Made by a program: the position numbers and the translations under genes
Notes under the pieces: generated by a model
Database searches by the model: none
Told to the model about the DNA's origin: nothing
Seen by the model: only the letters and a program-made list of their open reading frames with translations
Assembly: GCF_002407205.1 (NCBI RefSeq)
Contig: NZ_CP023548.1
Location: 272,501 to 336,500, forward strand
Direction of reading: 5' to 3'
Length of the DNA: 64,000 bases
DNA from: Rhodobacter sp. CZR27
Lineage (GTDB): Bacteria; Pseudomonadota; Alphaproteobacteria; Rhodobacterales; Rhodobacteraceae
Part shown: one piece after another, positions 56,651 through 64,000 of the stretch
Position numbering within the stretch: position 1 is the stretch's first letter
Layout of the letters: each line of letters begins with the position of its first letter

Positions 56651-57304
56651 CTATCGGGAATAGTCCCGCGCGCCAAAGATGGCGGAGCCTACCCGCACAT
56701 GGGTCGCGCCGGCGGCGATGGCGGCCTCGAAATCGCCGCTCATCCCCATGGACAAGCCGCCGAGGCCGTTCCGCGCCGCAATGTCGGCCAGCATCGCGAA
56801 ATGCGGCGCGCTGTCCTGATCCTCGGGCGGGATGCACATCAGGCCGCGGACCGGCAGGTCCATCCCGCGGCAGGCAGCGATGAAGGCGTCGGCGTCAGCC
56901 GGCAGCACGCCCGCCTTCTGCGGTTCTTCCCCGGTGTTCACCTGCACGAACAGCTCGGGTGAGGAGCCGCGCTCCTGCGCCAGCCGCGCCAGGCGCTCGG
57001 CAAGCGAGGGCCGGTCGAGCGTGTGGATCGCGTTGAAGAGGCCCACCGCCGCCTTCGCCTTGTTGGTCTGCAGCGGGCCGATCATGTGGACCGAGACATG
57101 GCCGAAGCGGTGGCGCAGGTCCGGCCACTTTGCCGTGGCCTCCTGCACGTAGTTCTCGCCGAAGATCCGGTGGCCCTGCTCGAGCACGGCCACCACGCGG
57201 TCCAGCGGCTGCACCTTCGACACGGCGATCAGCTCGACGGATCCCGGTTCGCGGCCCGCGGCCTGTTCGGCGCGGGCAATGCGCGACAGGATGTCCTCAA
57301 GCAT
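56651..57304 (-). CDS. YggS/PROSC-family PLP homeostasis protein
   Basis: Binds pyridoxal phosphate and keeps B6 vitamers and amino-acid pools balanced. A 217-residue barrel protein: VELIAVSKVQPLDRVVAVLE with the PLP Lys, IFGENYVQEATAKW, HMIGPLQTNKAKAAVGLF, VQVNTGEEPQKAGV, GLSMGMSGDFEAAIAAGATH and VRVGSAIFGAR with the phosphate-binding loop. It starts 8 nt inside the upstream TPR gene. Confidence 0.95.
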   Translation of the reverse strand: MLEDILSRIARAEQAAGREPGSVELIAVSKVQPLDRVVAVLEQGHRIFGENYVQEATAKWPDLRHRFGHVSVHMIGPLQTNKAKAAVGLFNAIHTLDRPSLAERLARLAQERGSSPELFVQVNTGEEPQKAGVLPADADAFIAACRGMDLPVRGLMCIPPEDQDSAPHFAMLADIAARNGLGGLSMGMSGDFEAAIAAGATHVRVGSAIFGARDYSR

Positions 57305-59450
57305 GCTGCCCCTCCAGTGCCGCGATGAACCCGGCCAGATCCTCGCGGTGCCGCTCCCACGCCTTTGTCGAGGTGGCGTAGATCGGCTGGCGCACCTGAT
57401 AGAGGCTCAACGTCTCGACGCGGCGCTTGTTCTCGTGGAAGTTCAGGCAGGCGTCCTCCCAGTCGAGGCCGCAGGCGGCGATCAGCCGGCGCGATTCCGC
57501 CTCGGGGTTGGCCACCAGCTCCTCGTATTGGACTTCGTGGAAGCCGCCCGGCATCTTGGCGCGCCAGAAGTCGATCAGTTCCTCGAACATGCGGAAATAG
57601 AGCCCGAGGTCGTGCAGGTCGTAGGCGTAGAGATGCGTGTTCTCGGCGAAGACGTTGCGGTAGATCGACAGCGCCGTGTCGCGGGGATCGCGGCGGACGA
57701 CGACGAACTTCGCCTTCGGCAGCGCCTCGGCGATGAAGCCCATCCAGGCATGGGTCTGGATCGACTTGTCGGTGACCTGCACCGCATCCGGGAAGCGCCG
57801 GCGCAGCGTGGCCTCGTAGCGTTGGCCCATGGCGGCCACCTCATCCGGCGCGATATCGCCCCAGGCCCGGTGACGGCCCTGCGCGTCGAGGACCACCTTC
57901 TGCACCTCGCGCGCGGCGACGCCCACCTCGCCACCGCCGGTCATGCGGCTGTGGCTGGCGATGATCTGCTCGACCAGCGTCGTCCCCGAGCGCGGCATGC
58001 CGGTCACGAAGACCGAGGCGAAGTCGGATCGGCCCTCGGCCGGCCGCGGGGCGAAATCGGCGAAGGCGCGCAGGATGCCGTCGACCTCGGCGCGGCGGGT
58101 GGCGATGTCGTAGGGATGCGCCTTCCGCATCAGCTCGTTCGCGGGGCGCAGGTAGGTGAAGACGCGGTCGTGCCGCTTCAGGTCCTCCATCGCCTTGGCA
58201 AGGGCGAAGCCGAGGTGCATCCGGTCGGCCTCGGCGGTGGTGGAGTCGTCGAATCGGCGCTGCATCTCGGCCAGAAGCGGGTCGTCGGCCGTCATCTTCA
58301 GGCTGGCCGAGAGCAGCCGGTAGAACTCGCCCGTGCCCGGCGAAAGGGCGATGGCACGGCGCAGCAGCGCTTCGGCCTCGGCGAAGGCGCCGCGGCCCTG
58401 CAGCAGCAGCCCCTTGCGCGACAGAAGCATCGCGTGATCGGGTTCGCGCGACAGACCCTTCTCGTAGCAGGCTTCGGCCCCCGCCTCGTCGCCCTGCAGC
58501 AGCAGGACCTGACCCAGCCGCAGTTGCAGTTCGGCGCTGCGGTTGCCGGCCGCTTCCGAGGCGCGCAGGGCGGCCTCGGCCTCGGGGAAGTTGCGCAGGT
58601 CGGTGTGGAGGACGCCGAGCTGGAACTGCGCCTCGGCGTTGCGCGGCTCGGCTTCCACGGCGCGCTTCAGCGCGGCCAGCGCCTGCGGCTGCCGTCCGAG
58701 CCGGGCCTGCGCCAGCGCGAGCATCACCAGCGCCCGCGCCGGGGTCCGGGACAGCGCGGCGGCACGGGCCAGCGGCTCCAGCGCCTCGGCTGGCCGGCCG
58801 AGCCGCATCAGCGCCTGGCCGAGATGCAGGTGGCCCTCGCCCCAGCCCGGTTCGAGCGTGGTGCTGCGGCGGAACGCCTCCAGTGCCTGATCGGGCCGGC
58901 CGAGCGCCATCCGTGCGCTGCCGAGGACATCGGCGGCCAGCGCGCTGTCGGGCGCGGCCTTCAGGATCGCGAGCGCGCGCCGTTCCGCGGCCGCCATCCG
59001 GCCGGCGCGGACATCGTCCAGAAGCGCCTTCACCTCGGGCCCGGGCGCGCGCCCGATGCGAGGCTGCGCCACGGGTGCGGGCGTTGCGCCCGACAGGCGG
59101 GCCTCGATCTGCGAGAGCAGGGCCGGAGCCAGCTTCTTCCCGCGGGCTGCGGCAAGCACCGCGTCGCGGGCGGCCTCGTCGCCCAGAAGCTGTGCCGCGG
59201 CCGCCCATGCCTGCCAGACTGCTGCCTCCTGCGGGCGGGTGCGGGCCGCGCGGCCAAGCCAGTCCAGCGCCTCGGGCGACTTGCGGGTCGCGAGCAGCCG
59301 GCCGAGGTGGAAGGCGGCTGCCGCCATGTCGGGCGCGACGGCCAGCATCGAGCGATAGCGCTCCTCGGCCTCCGCCAGCCGGCCCGCTTCGTGCAGCCGC
59401 ACGGCTTCGGACAGCAGGTGAGAGAGATGGGCGGGGTTCAGGGGCAACAT
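57297..59450 (-). CDS. TPR-repeat sulfotransferase
   Basis: A 717-residue protein. The first two thirds are a chain of tetratricopeptide repeats (about 12, for example EAGRLAEAEERYRSMLAVAP, LGRPDQALEAFRRSTTLEPG, GRPAEALEPLARAAALSRTP). The C-terminal third is a sulfotransferase domain with the PAPS 5'-phosphosulfate loop FVTGMPRSGTTLVEQIIASH, the 3'-phosphate site around VVRRDPRDTALSIYRNVF, and YEELVANPEAESRRLI. Similar bacterial proteins probably modify peptides or surface glycans; the acceptor is unknown. It overlaps the yggS-type gene by 8 nt. Confidence 0.88.
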   Translation of the reverse strand: MLPLNPAHLSHLLSEAVRLHEAGRLAEAEERYRSMLAVAPDMAAAAFHLGRLLATRKSPEALDWLGRAARTRPQEAAVWQAWAAAAQLLGDEAARDAVLAAARGKKLAPALLSQIEARLSGATPAPVAQPRIGRAPGPEVKALLDDVRAGRMAAAERRALAILKAAPDSALAADVLGSARMALGRPDQALEAFRRSTTLEPGWGEGHLHLGQALMRLGRPAEALEPLARAAALSRTPARALVMLALAQARLGRQPQALAALKRAVEAEPRNAEAQFQLGVLHTDLRNFPEAEAALRASEAAGNRSAELQLRLGQVLLLQGDEAGAEACYEKGLSREPDHAMLLSRKGLLLQGRGAFAEAEALLRRAIALSPGTGEFYRLLSASLKMTADDPLLAEMQRRFDDSTTAEADRMHLGFALAKAMEDLKRHDRVFTYLRPANELMRKAHPYDIATRRAEVDGILRAFADFAPRPAEGRSDFASVFVTGMPRSGTTLVEQIIASHSRMTGGGEVGVAAREVQKVVLDAQGRHRAWGDIAPDEVAAMGQRYEATLRRRFPDAVQVTDKSIQTHAWMGFIAEALPKAKFVVVRRDPRDTALSIYRNVFAENTHLYAYDLHDLGLYFRMFEELIDFWRAKMPGGFHEVQYEELVANPEAESRRLIAACGLDWEDACLNFHENKRRVETLSLYQVRQPIYATSTKAWERHREDLAGFIAALEGQHA

Positions 59451-59517
59451 GGTGAAATGTCCGCAAGGTTTCGCCCGGAACTAGCACGGCCGCGCGCCCA
59501 TGTCGATTTGGCGGCAC

Positions 59518-59549
59518 AAAAGAAAAGAGCGGGCACGAGGCCCGCTCTT
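59518..59549 (-). terminator. Terminator of the porin gene
   Basis: On the minus strand, GAGCGGGC-CTCGT-GCCCGCTC is followed by TTTTCTTTT, about 24 nt after the porin stop. A strong, simple terminator. Confidence 0.9.
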
Positions 59550-59572
59550 TCCGTTCAGGATCGGAGATCCGA

Positions 59573-60637
59573 TCAGAACGACATCGAGACGCCGACCGAG
59601 TAGGTTTCCCAGTCGCCTTCGATGCCGTCGACGTCGGAGTCGCCGTAGCCGCCGTGGACTTTCAGGCCGCCGCCGAGGTCGTAGGCCGCAGCGATGCCGT
59701 AGCCTTCGATCTTGTCAGCCGCGCCTTCGGTGTCGAAGTCGAACACGCCGTAGTTGGCGCCGATTTCGAACGCGCCGGTCACGAAGCCACCCGAGATCGC
59801 CATGTGGGCGAAGTCGAGGTCTTGGCCCGCGTCGTTCTCAGCCGACCAGTCCGAGTACTCGATGCCGGCCTTGAAGCCGTTGTTGAAGTCGGCAGTGGCG
59901 CTGACCGCGAGGATGTCGACGTCGGCTTCGCCGATGCCCTGCACGTCTTCCACGAAGGTGATCGCGCCATCGTCGAAGGTCTGGTAGGCGAGGCCGAAGC
60001 CGAGGCCGAAGCCGCCGAAGTCACCGCTGTACTTACCACCGACGGCGTAGTTCTCGCCGCTGTCGCCAACGATTTCGTTGTTGACGCCAACTTCCGGATC
60101 ATCCGAAACGAACGCGCCGTCCGACAGTTCCGCCGAGATCGCGACGCCGAAGTCGCCGAAGTTGTACTCGTAGCGGGCGATCTGGTTGTCGTACGAAGCG
60201 TCGCCGAACGCGCCGAGGTAGCCGAGGTGGGTGGTTTCGTCGTCGCCGATCGAGCCCGGGTTGCCGATGTTCTCGGTGATCGCCCAGTCCATGGCGCCGT
60301 CGATTTCACCCATGGTCAGGGTGCCGTAGGCGCCCGAGATGAAGGCGGCGGTGTTGTCGGCCGAGAAGTTGCCGTTGGCTTCGCCTTCGTCCTTCGAGAT
60401 CTCGGTGCTGACGCCGAACGACAGGCCCATGTCGGTCTCGCCGGTGGCGGTCACGATCAGGTTGAAGTCGTTGTGGAATTCGGTGCCGCCGACGTTCGAC
60501 TGGCCACGGCCGATCACAGCCATGTCCTCGCCGCTGCCGACGATGCCCATTTCGGCGGTGCCGCTGAAGGTGATTTCGGCCGCGGCCACACCGGCGGTCA
60601 TGACCAGGGCGGTGGTCGCAAGAAGAATCTGTTTCAT
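59573..60637 (-). CDS. Outer-membrane porin
   Basis: A 354-residue outer-membrane protein with signal peptide (MKQILLATTALVMTAGVAAA, cleavage after AAA-AE). The mature chain is acidic, Gly/Asp-rich beta-barrel sequence (ITFSGTAEMGIVGSGEDMAV, AFISGAYGTLTMGEIDGAMD, GGLKVHGGYGDSDVDGIEGD) and ends in the C-terminal Phe signature SVGVSMSF required for insertion. It is of the Rhodobacter 16-strand general porin type. GAGGGAA precedes the ATG. A strong terminator follows, so it is a single-gene unit. Confidence 0.93.
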   Translation of the reverse strand: MKQILLATTALVMTAGVAAAEITFSGTAEMGIVGSGEDMAVIGRGQSNVGGTEFHNDFNLIVTATGETDMGLSFGVSTEISKDEGEANGNFSADNTAAFISGAYGTLTMGEIDGAMDWAITENIGNPGSIGDDETTHLGYLGAFGDASYDNQIARYEYNFGDFGVAISAELSDGAFVSDDPEVGVNNEIVGDSGENYAVGGKYSGDFGGFGLGFGLAYQTFDDGAITFVEDVQGIGEADVDILAVSATADFNNGFKAGIEYSDWSAENDAGQDLDFAHMAISGGFVTGAFEIGANYGVFDFDTEGAADKIEGYGIAAAYDLGGGLKVHGGYGDSDVDGIEGDWETYSVGVSMSF

Positions 60638-60921
60638 AGTTTCCCTCGTTTGTCTCGTCTGCGCCCCAGCTCAGGGGAATCCGAGTGGGCCTGCCTCTGT
60701 TTCCCCTCTGGCGGCCTCGATTGCAATTGGAACGGCCCGCCGAAGGGGAAAGACGTAGATGATGGTGCAGTCTTGCCACAGTCATCTTTTCCGCCCGCCA
60801 CGGCCCCCAAAGGCCGGAAAATGCCTGATTTCCTGCCCGCGAGGGGCTTCGGGCGGGAAAAACCTTGGCACGGTCGGGAGGCTCGGCTAGACAGCACCAG
60901 ACGTAAGACACGGGGGACTTC

Positions 60922-61452
60922 ATGAGCTTCCATCGCCTCGCGCGCGCCGCCCTTCCGGTCGGACTCGCGCTTTCGCTCTCGGCCTGTGGCGGCTCGGTCG
61001 GCGCGCCCGGCAACGAGTCGATGCGCGACGCGGCGGAACGCCAGGCGGCGGCAGGCGCGGCCCAGCGCGAGGCCGAGTTCGCGGAGCGCAATCCCGCCTC
61101 CACCGGTTCCTCGGTCTGGGACCTGTTCGGCGCGAAGGACGATCCCAACACCACCGTCGAGGTGAACAAGTATATCTGGAACGCCTCTCTGGAAGTGCTG
61201 AACTTCCTGCCGATCCAGTCGGTGGACCCGTTCACCGGCGTGATCTCGACCGGCTACGGCGTGCCGCCGGGCGGCGGGCGGGCCTATCGCGCGACCGTCT
61301 ACGTGCAGGACCCGGCCCTTGACGCGCGCTCGCTGAAGGTGGCGCTGCAGACGCAGGGCGGCGGGCCGGTCTCGGCCGAGACCCAGCGCGCGGTCGAGGA
61401 TGCGATCCTGAACCGGGCCCGGCAGCTGCGGCTGCGCGACTCGAGCCTCTGA
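60922..61452 (+). CDS. DUF3576 lipoprotein
   Basis: A 176-residue predicted lipoprotein with lipobox ALSLSACGG (Cys near residue 22), a polar linker, and the DUF3576 core SSVWDLFGAKDDPNTTVEVN, KYIWNASLEVLNFLPIQSVD, PFTGVISTGYGVPPGGGRAY. DUF3576 is a family of envelope proteins in alphaproteobacteria, commonly next to leuS, as here. Function unknown. It is divergent from the porin across a 284-nt gap. Confidence 0.9.
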   Translation: MSFHRLARAALPVGLALSLSACGGSVGAPGNESMRDAAERQAAAGAAQREAEFAERNPASTGSSVWDLFGAKDDPNTTVEVNKYIWNASLEVLNFLPIQSVDPFTGVISTGYGVPPGGGRAYRATVYVQDPALDARSLKVALQTQGGGPVSAETQRAVEDAILNRARQLRLRDSSL

Positions 61453-61547
61453 CACACCCCCCGGGCGACCGGAAGAAGCAGGGGCGGCTCTGGACCTCGG
61501 GCGCCGCCTCGGTGTAACTGCGGGCGATCCTGTCTGAAGAGGCCGCC

Positions 61548-64000
61548 ATGTCCCGCTACGATCCCGCAGCAACCGAAAGCCGTTGGCAGGCCGCCTGGGA
61601 CGAGGCGGGCGTCTTCAAGGCGCGGCACGACCCCTCGCGGCCGAAATACTACGTGCTCGAGATGTTCCCCTACCCCTCGGGGCGCATCCACATGGGGCAC
61701 GTGCGCAACTACACGATGGGCGACGTGGTGGCGCGGCAGAAGGCCGCCGCCGGCTATTCCGTCCTGCATCCGATGGGCTGGGACGCCTTCGGGATGCCCG
61801 CCGAGAACGCCGCGATGGAGCGGGGCGGCCACCCGAAGGACTGGACCTACGGAAACATCGCCGACATGCGTGCGCAGATGAAGCCGCTGGGCCTGTCCAT
61901 CGACTGGAGCCGCGAGTTCGCGACCTGCGACCCGGAATACTACGGCCAGCAGCAGGCCATGTTCATCGACATGATGGAGGCGGGCCTGATCTACCGCAGG
62001 AACGCGGTGGTGAACTGGGACCCCGTGGACATGACGGTGCTTGCGAACGAGCAGGTGATCGACGGCAAGGGCTGGCGCTCGGGTGCGCCGGTCGAGCGGC
62101 GGGAGCTGACGCAGTGGTTCTTCCGGATCTCGGACTATGCCGGGGAACTGCTGGAGGCGCTGGACACGCTGAAGGACTGGCCCGAGAAGGTGCGGCTGAT
62201 GCAGGCCAACTGGATCGGCAAGTCGCGCGGTCTGCAATTCGCCTTCTCGACCGTCGGCGCGCCCGAGGGATTCGACCGGCTGGAGGTCTATACGACGCGG
62301 CCCGACACGCTGATGGGCGCATCCTTCGCGGCGATCTCGCCGGATCATCCGCTGGCCAGGCATCTGGAGCGGCACAACCCGGAGGTGGCCGAGTTCGTGG
62401 CCGAGTGCCGGCGCGTCGGCACCTCGGAGGAGGCGCTGGAGAAGGCGGAGAAGAAGGGCCTCGATACCGGCATCCGTGTGCGCCATCCCTTTGACACGGC
62501 GTGGGAACTGCCGGTCTACATCGCGAACTTCATCCTGATGGATTATGGCACCGGGGCGATCTTCGGCTGCCCGGCGCATGACCAGCGCGACTTCGAGTTC
62601 GCCTCGAAATACGGCCTGCCGATCCCGCCGGTCTTCGTCGCCGAGGGTACCGAGGAGGCGCCGCTGGCGGAAGCCTTCGTGCCGATGAAGTCCGAACGCG
62701 TGCGCTATGTCCGCGGCTTTGCGGGTGCCGAGGTGCAGACCGGCGACGAGGGTGTCGCCGCTGCCATCGAGTTCTGCGAATCGCAGGGCGTGGGCCGGGG
62801 CGTGACCAACTACCGCCTGCGCGACTGGGGCATCAGCCGCCAGCGCTACTGGGGCTGCCCGATCCCGGTGATCCATTGCGAGACCTGCGGCGTGGTCCCG
62901 GAAGCCAAGGAGAACCTGCCCGTCCGCCTGCCGGACGACGTGACCTTCGACGTGCCGGGCAACCCGCTCGACCGCCATCCGACGTGGCGCGACTGCACCT
63001 GCCCGAAATGCGGCGCGAAGGCCCGGCGCGAGACCGACACGATGGACACGTTCGTGGACTCGTCGTGGTATTACGCCCGCTTCACGGCGCCTCATGCGGC
63101 GACGCCGACCGATGCCGAGGAAGCCGACTACTGGATGAACGTCGACCAGTATATCGGTGGCATCGAGCATGCGATCCTGCACCTGCTCTATTCCCGCTTC
63201 TTCGCGCGGGCGATGCAGAAGACCGGCCACCTGCCCGCCAAGGCGATCGAGCCGTTCAACGCGCTGTTCACGCAAGGGATGGTGACGCACGAGATCTACA
63301 TGACCCGCGACGCGGCGGGCCGCCCGGTCTATCACCTGCCCGAGGACGTGACCGAGGGGAAACTGGCGGACGGCACTCCGGTCGAGATCATCCCCTCGGC
63401 CAAGATGTCGAAATCGAAGAAGAACGTCGTCGATCCGATGAACATCATCGCCCAGTTCGGTGCCGACACGGCGCGCTGGTTCGTGATGTCGGACAGCCCG
63501 CCCGAGCGCGACGTCGAATGGACGGCCTCGGGCGCCGAGGCGGCGTTCAAGCATCTGGGCCGCGTCTGGCGGCTGGCCGACGAGATCAGCCGCGCCGACG
63601 CTGCCGCCAATGCCGAGGATGCGGCGCTGGACAAGGCCACCGCCAAGGCCATTGCCGAGGTCACGCAGGGGATCGAGGGCTTTGCCTTCAACAAGGCCAT
63701 CGCCAAGCTTTACGAATTCACCAACACGCTCTCGCGCTCGGCTGCGGGGGCTGAGGCGAAGAAGCGCGCGATGCGCATCATGGCGCAGCTGATGTCGCCG
63801 ATGGTGCCGCATCTGGCCGAGGAGGTCTGGGCCATGCTCGGCGGCGAGGGGCTGGTGGCCCGGGCGCCCTGGCCCAAGGCCGACCCTGCGCTTCTGGTCG
63901 ATGATACGGTGACCCTTCCGATCCAGGTGAACGGCAAGCGCCGGGCCGAGATCACGGTGCCGAAGGACATGGCCGCATCCGAGGTTGAAAAGCTGGTGCT
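61548..64000 (+). CDS. leuS: Leucyl-tRNA synthetase, 3' end outside window
   Basis: Charges tRNA-Leu with leucine. The 817 residues visible include the class I HIGH motif as HMGH (48-51) in [20 protein letters not shown], a zinc-finger-like insert ([16 protein letters not shown]), an editing domain ([38 protein letters not shown]), the [20 protein letters not shown] block, and KMSKS in [15 protein letters not shown] near residue 620. The anticodon-binding domain follows, and the gene is cut by the window edge, about 30-60 residues short of the usual length. The ATG at 61548 has GAAGAGG upstream. Confidence 0.97.
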   Translation, partial: MSRYDPAATESRWQAAWDEAGVFKARHDPSRPKYYVLEMFPYPSGRIHMGHVRNYTMGDVVARQKAAAGYSVLHPMGWDAFGMPAENAAMERGGHPKDWTYGNIADMRAQMKPLGLSIDWSREFATCDPEYYGQQQAMFIDMMEAGLIYRRNAVVNWDPVDMTVLANEQVIDGKGWRSGAPVERRELTQWFFRISDYAGELLEALDTLKDWPEKVRLMQANWIGKSRGLQFAFSTVGAPEGFDRLEVYTTRPDTLMGASFAAISPDHPLARHLERHNPEVAEFVAECRRVGTSEEALEKAEKKGLDTGIRVRHPFDTAWELPVYIANFILMDYGTGAIFGCPAHDQRDFEFASKYGLPIPPVFVAEGTEEAPLAEAFVPMKSERVRYVRGFAGAEVQTGDEGVAAAIEFCESQGVGRGVTNYRLRDWGISRQRYWGCPIPVIHCETCGVVPEAKENLPVRLPDDVTFDVPGNPLDRHPTWRDCTCPKCGAKARRETDTMDTFVDSSWYYARFTAPHAATPTDAEEADYWMNVDQYIGGIEHAILHLLYSRFFARAMQKTGHLPAKAIEPFNALFTQGMVTHEIYMTRDAAGRPVYHLPEDVTEGKLADGTPVEIIPSAKMSKSKKNVVDPMNIIAQFGADTARWFVMSDSPPERDVEWTASGAEAAFKHLGRVWRLADEISRADAAANAEDAALDKATAKAIAEVTQGIEGFAFNKAIAKLYEFTNTLSRSAAGAEAKKRAMRIMAQLMSPMVPHLAEEVWAMLGGEGLVARAPWPKADPALLVDDTVTLPIQVNGKRRAEITVPKDMAASEVEKLV

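Noticed and set aside
57279..59603. 774-codon plus-strand frame opposite the TPR-sulfotransferase
   Set aside because: Repetitive antisense of the TPR repeats; the minus strand has clear TPR and sulfotransferase motifs.

Overview
The window looks like a high-GC chromosome of the alphaproteobacterial family Paracoccaceae/Rhodobacteraceae (Rhodobacter/Cereibacter-like). The evidence is the split b'/b ATP synthase F0 genes, a MipZ-type division ATPase, an extra hairpin in 23S helix 9, two ModE/Mop-type molybdate regulators, a TrmD/RimM/S16/L19/L31 cluster next to ffh, and a Rhodobacter-type porin. Assignments come from reading translations and motifs; no database search was run.

Layout. 1-3254: the end of an rRNA operon (23S lacking its first few dozen bases, 5S, tRNA-fMet) and a terminator. 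3255-5440: a damaged IS5-family element, an IS427-type fragment and tRNA-Ser(GCU). 5702-12602 (minus strand): a compact restriction-modification operon with a ribbon-helix-helix protein, two cytosine-C5 methyltransferases, a McrB-like AAA+ GTPase, a DUF2357-type nuclease and Vsr. Gene content and order match the LlaJI-type GTP-dependent restriction systems. 12750-23394: a phage-like or integrative element. It carries a large serine recombinase, DUF2924, an SF2 helicase, a Sak4-like AAA ATPase, a sigma-70-like factor, a RecB/Cas4-like nuclease and a truncated primase-like gene. It also holds a two-gene cargo operon of unknown function (19665-21957) with its own terminator. 23365-24830: a mobile-element graveyard of IS66 TnpB, IS481 transposase and tyrosine recombinase fragments. 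A 25-nt perfect palindrome lies inside an in-frame insertion in the TnpB fragment.

24831-64000 is ordinary chromosome. It contains two ModE/Mop regulators with modABC behind a clear Mo-box; a LysR regulator; ffh, three tandem GNAT acetyltransferases, chorismate mutase, rpsP, rimM, trmD, rplS and rpmE; mipZ and matB; an ArsR regulator; and the F0 ATP synthase operon (atpI, B, E, F', F). These are followed by a GntR regulator with a putative autoregulatory operator, an OmpA-like lipoprotein and an Ada-like methyltransferase. Then come nth and a PfkB kinase; an ornithine cyclodeaminase-like gene, a DUF188 gene, fghA and an AEC carrier; an MbfA-type ferritin/VIT1 iron exporter; xth; a CenR-like response regulator; ribA; an L,D-transpeptidase-like gene; the YggS-type PLP protein; a TPR-sulfotransferase; a porin; a DUF3576 lipoprotein; and most of leuS, which runs off the right edge.

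Within the island the restriction operon and the recombinase element are both read right to left. In the recombinase element almost every junction is a 4-nt start/stop overlap, so each module is probably translated as a coupled unit. In the chromosomal part, molybdate uptake is expected to be repressed through the Mo-box by the Mop proteins, and the translation/SRP genes form a growth-related block.
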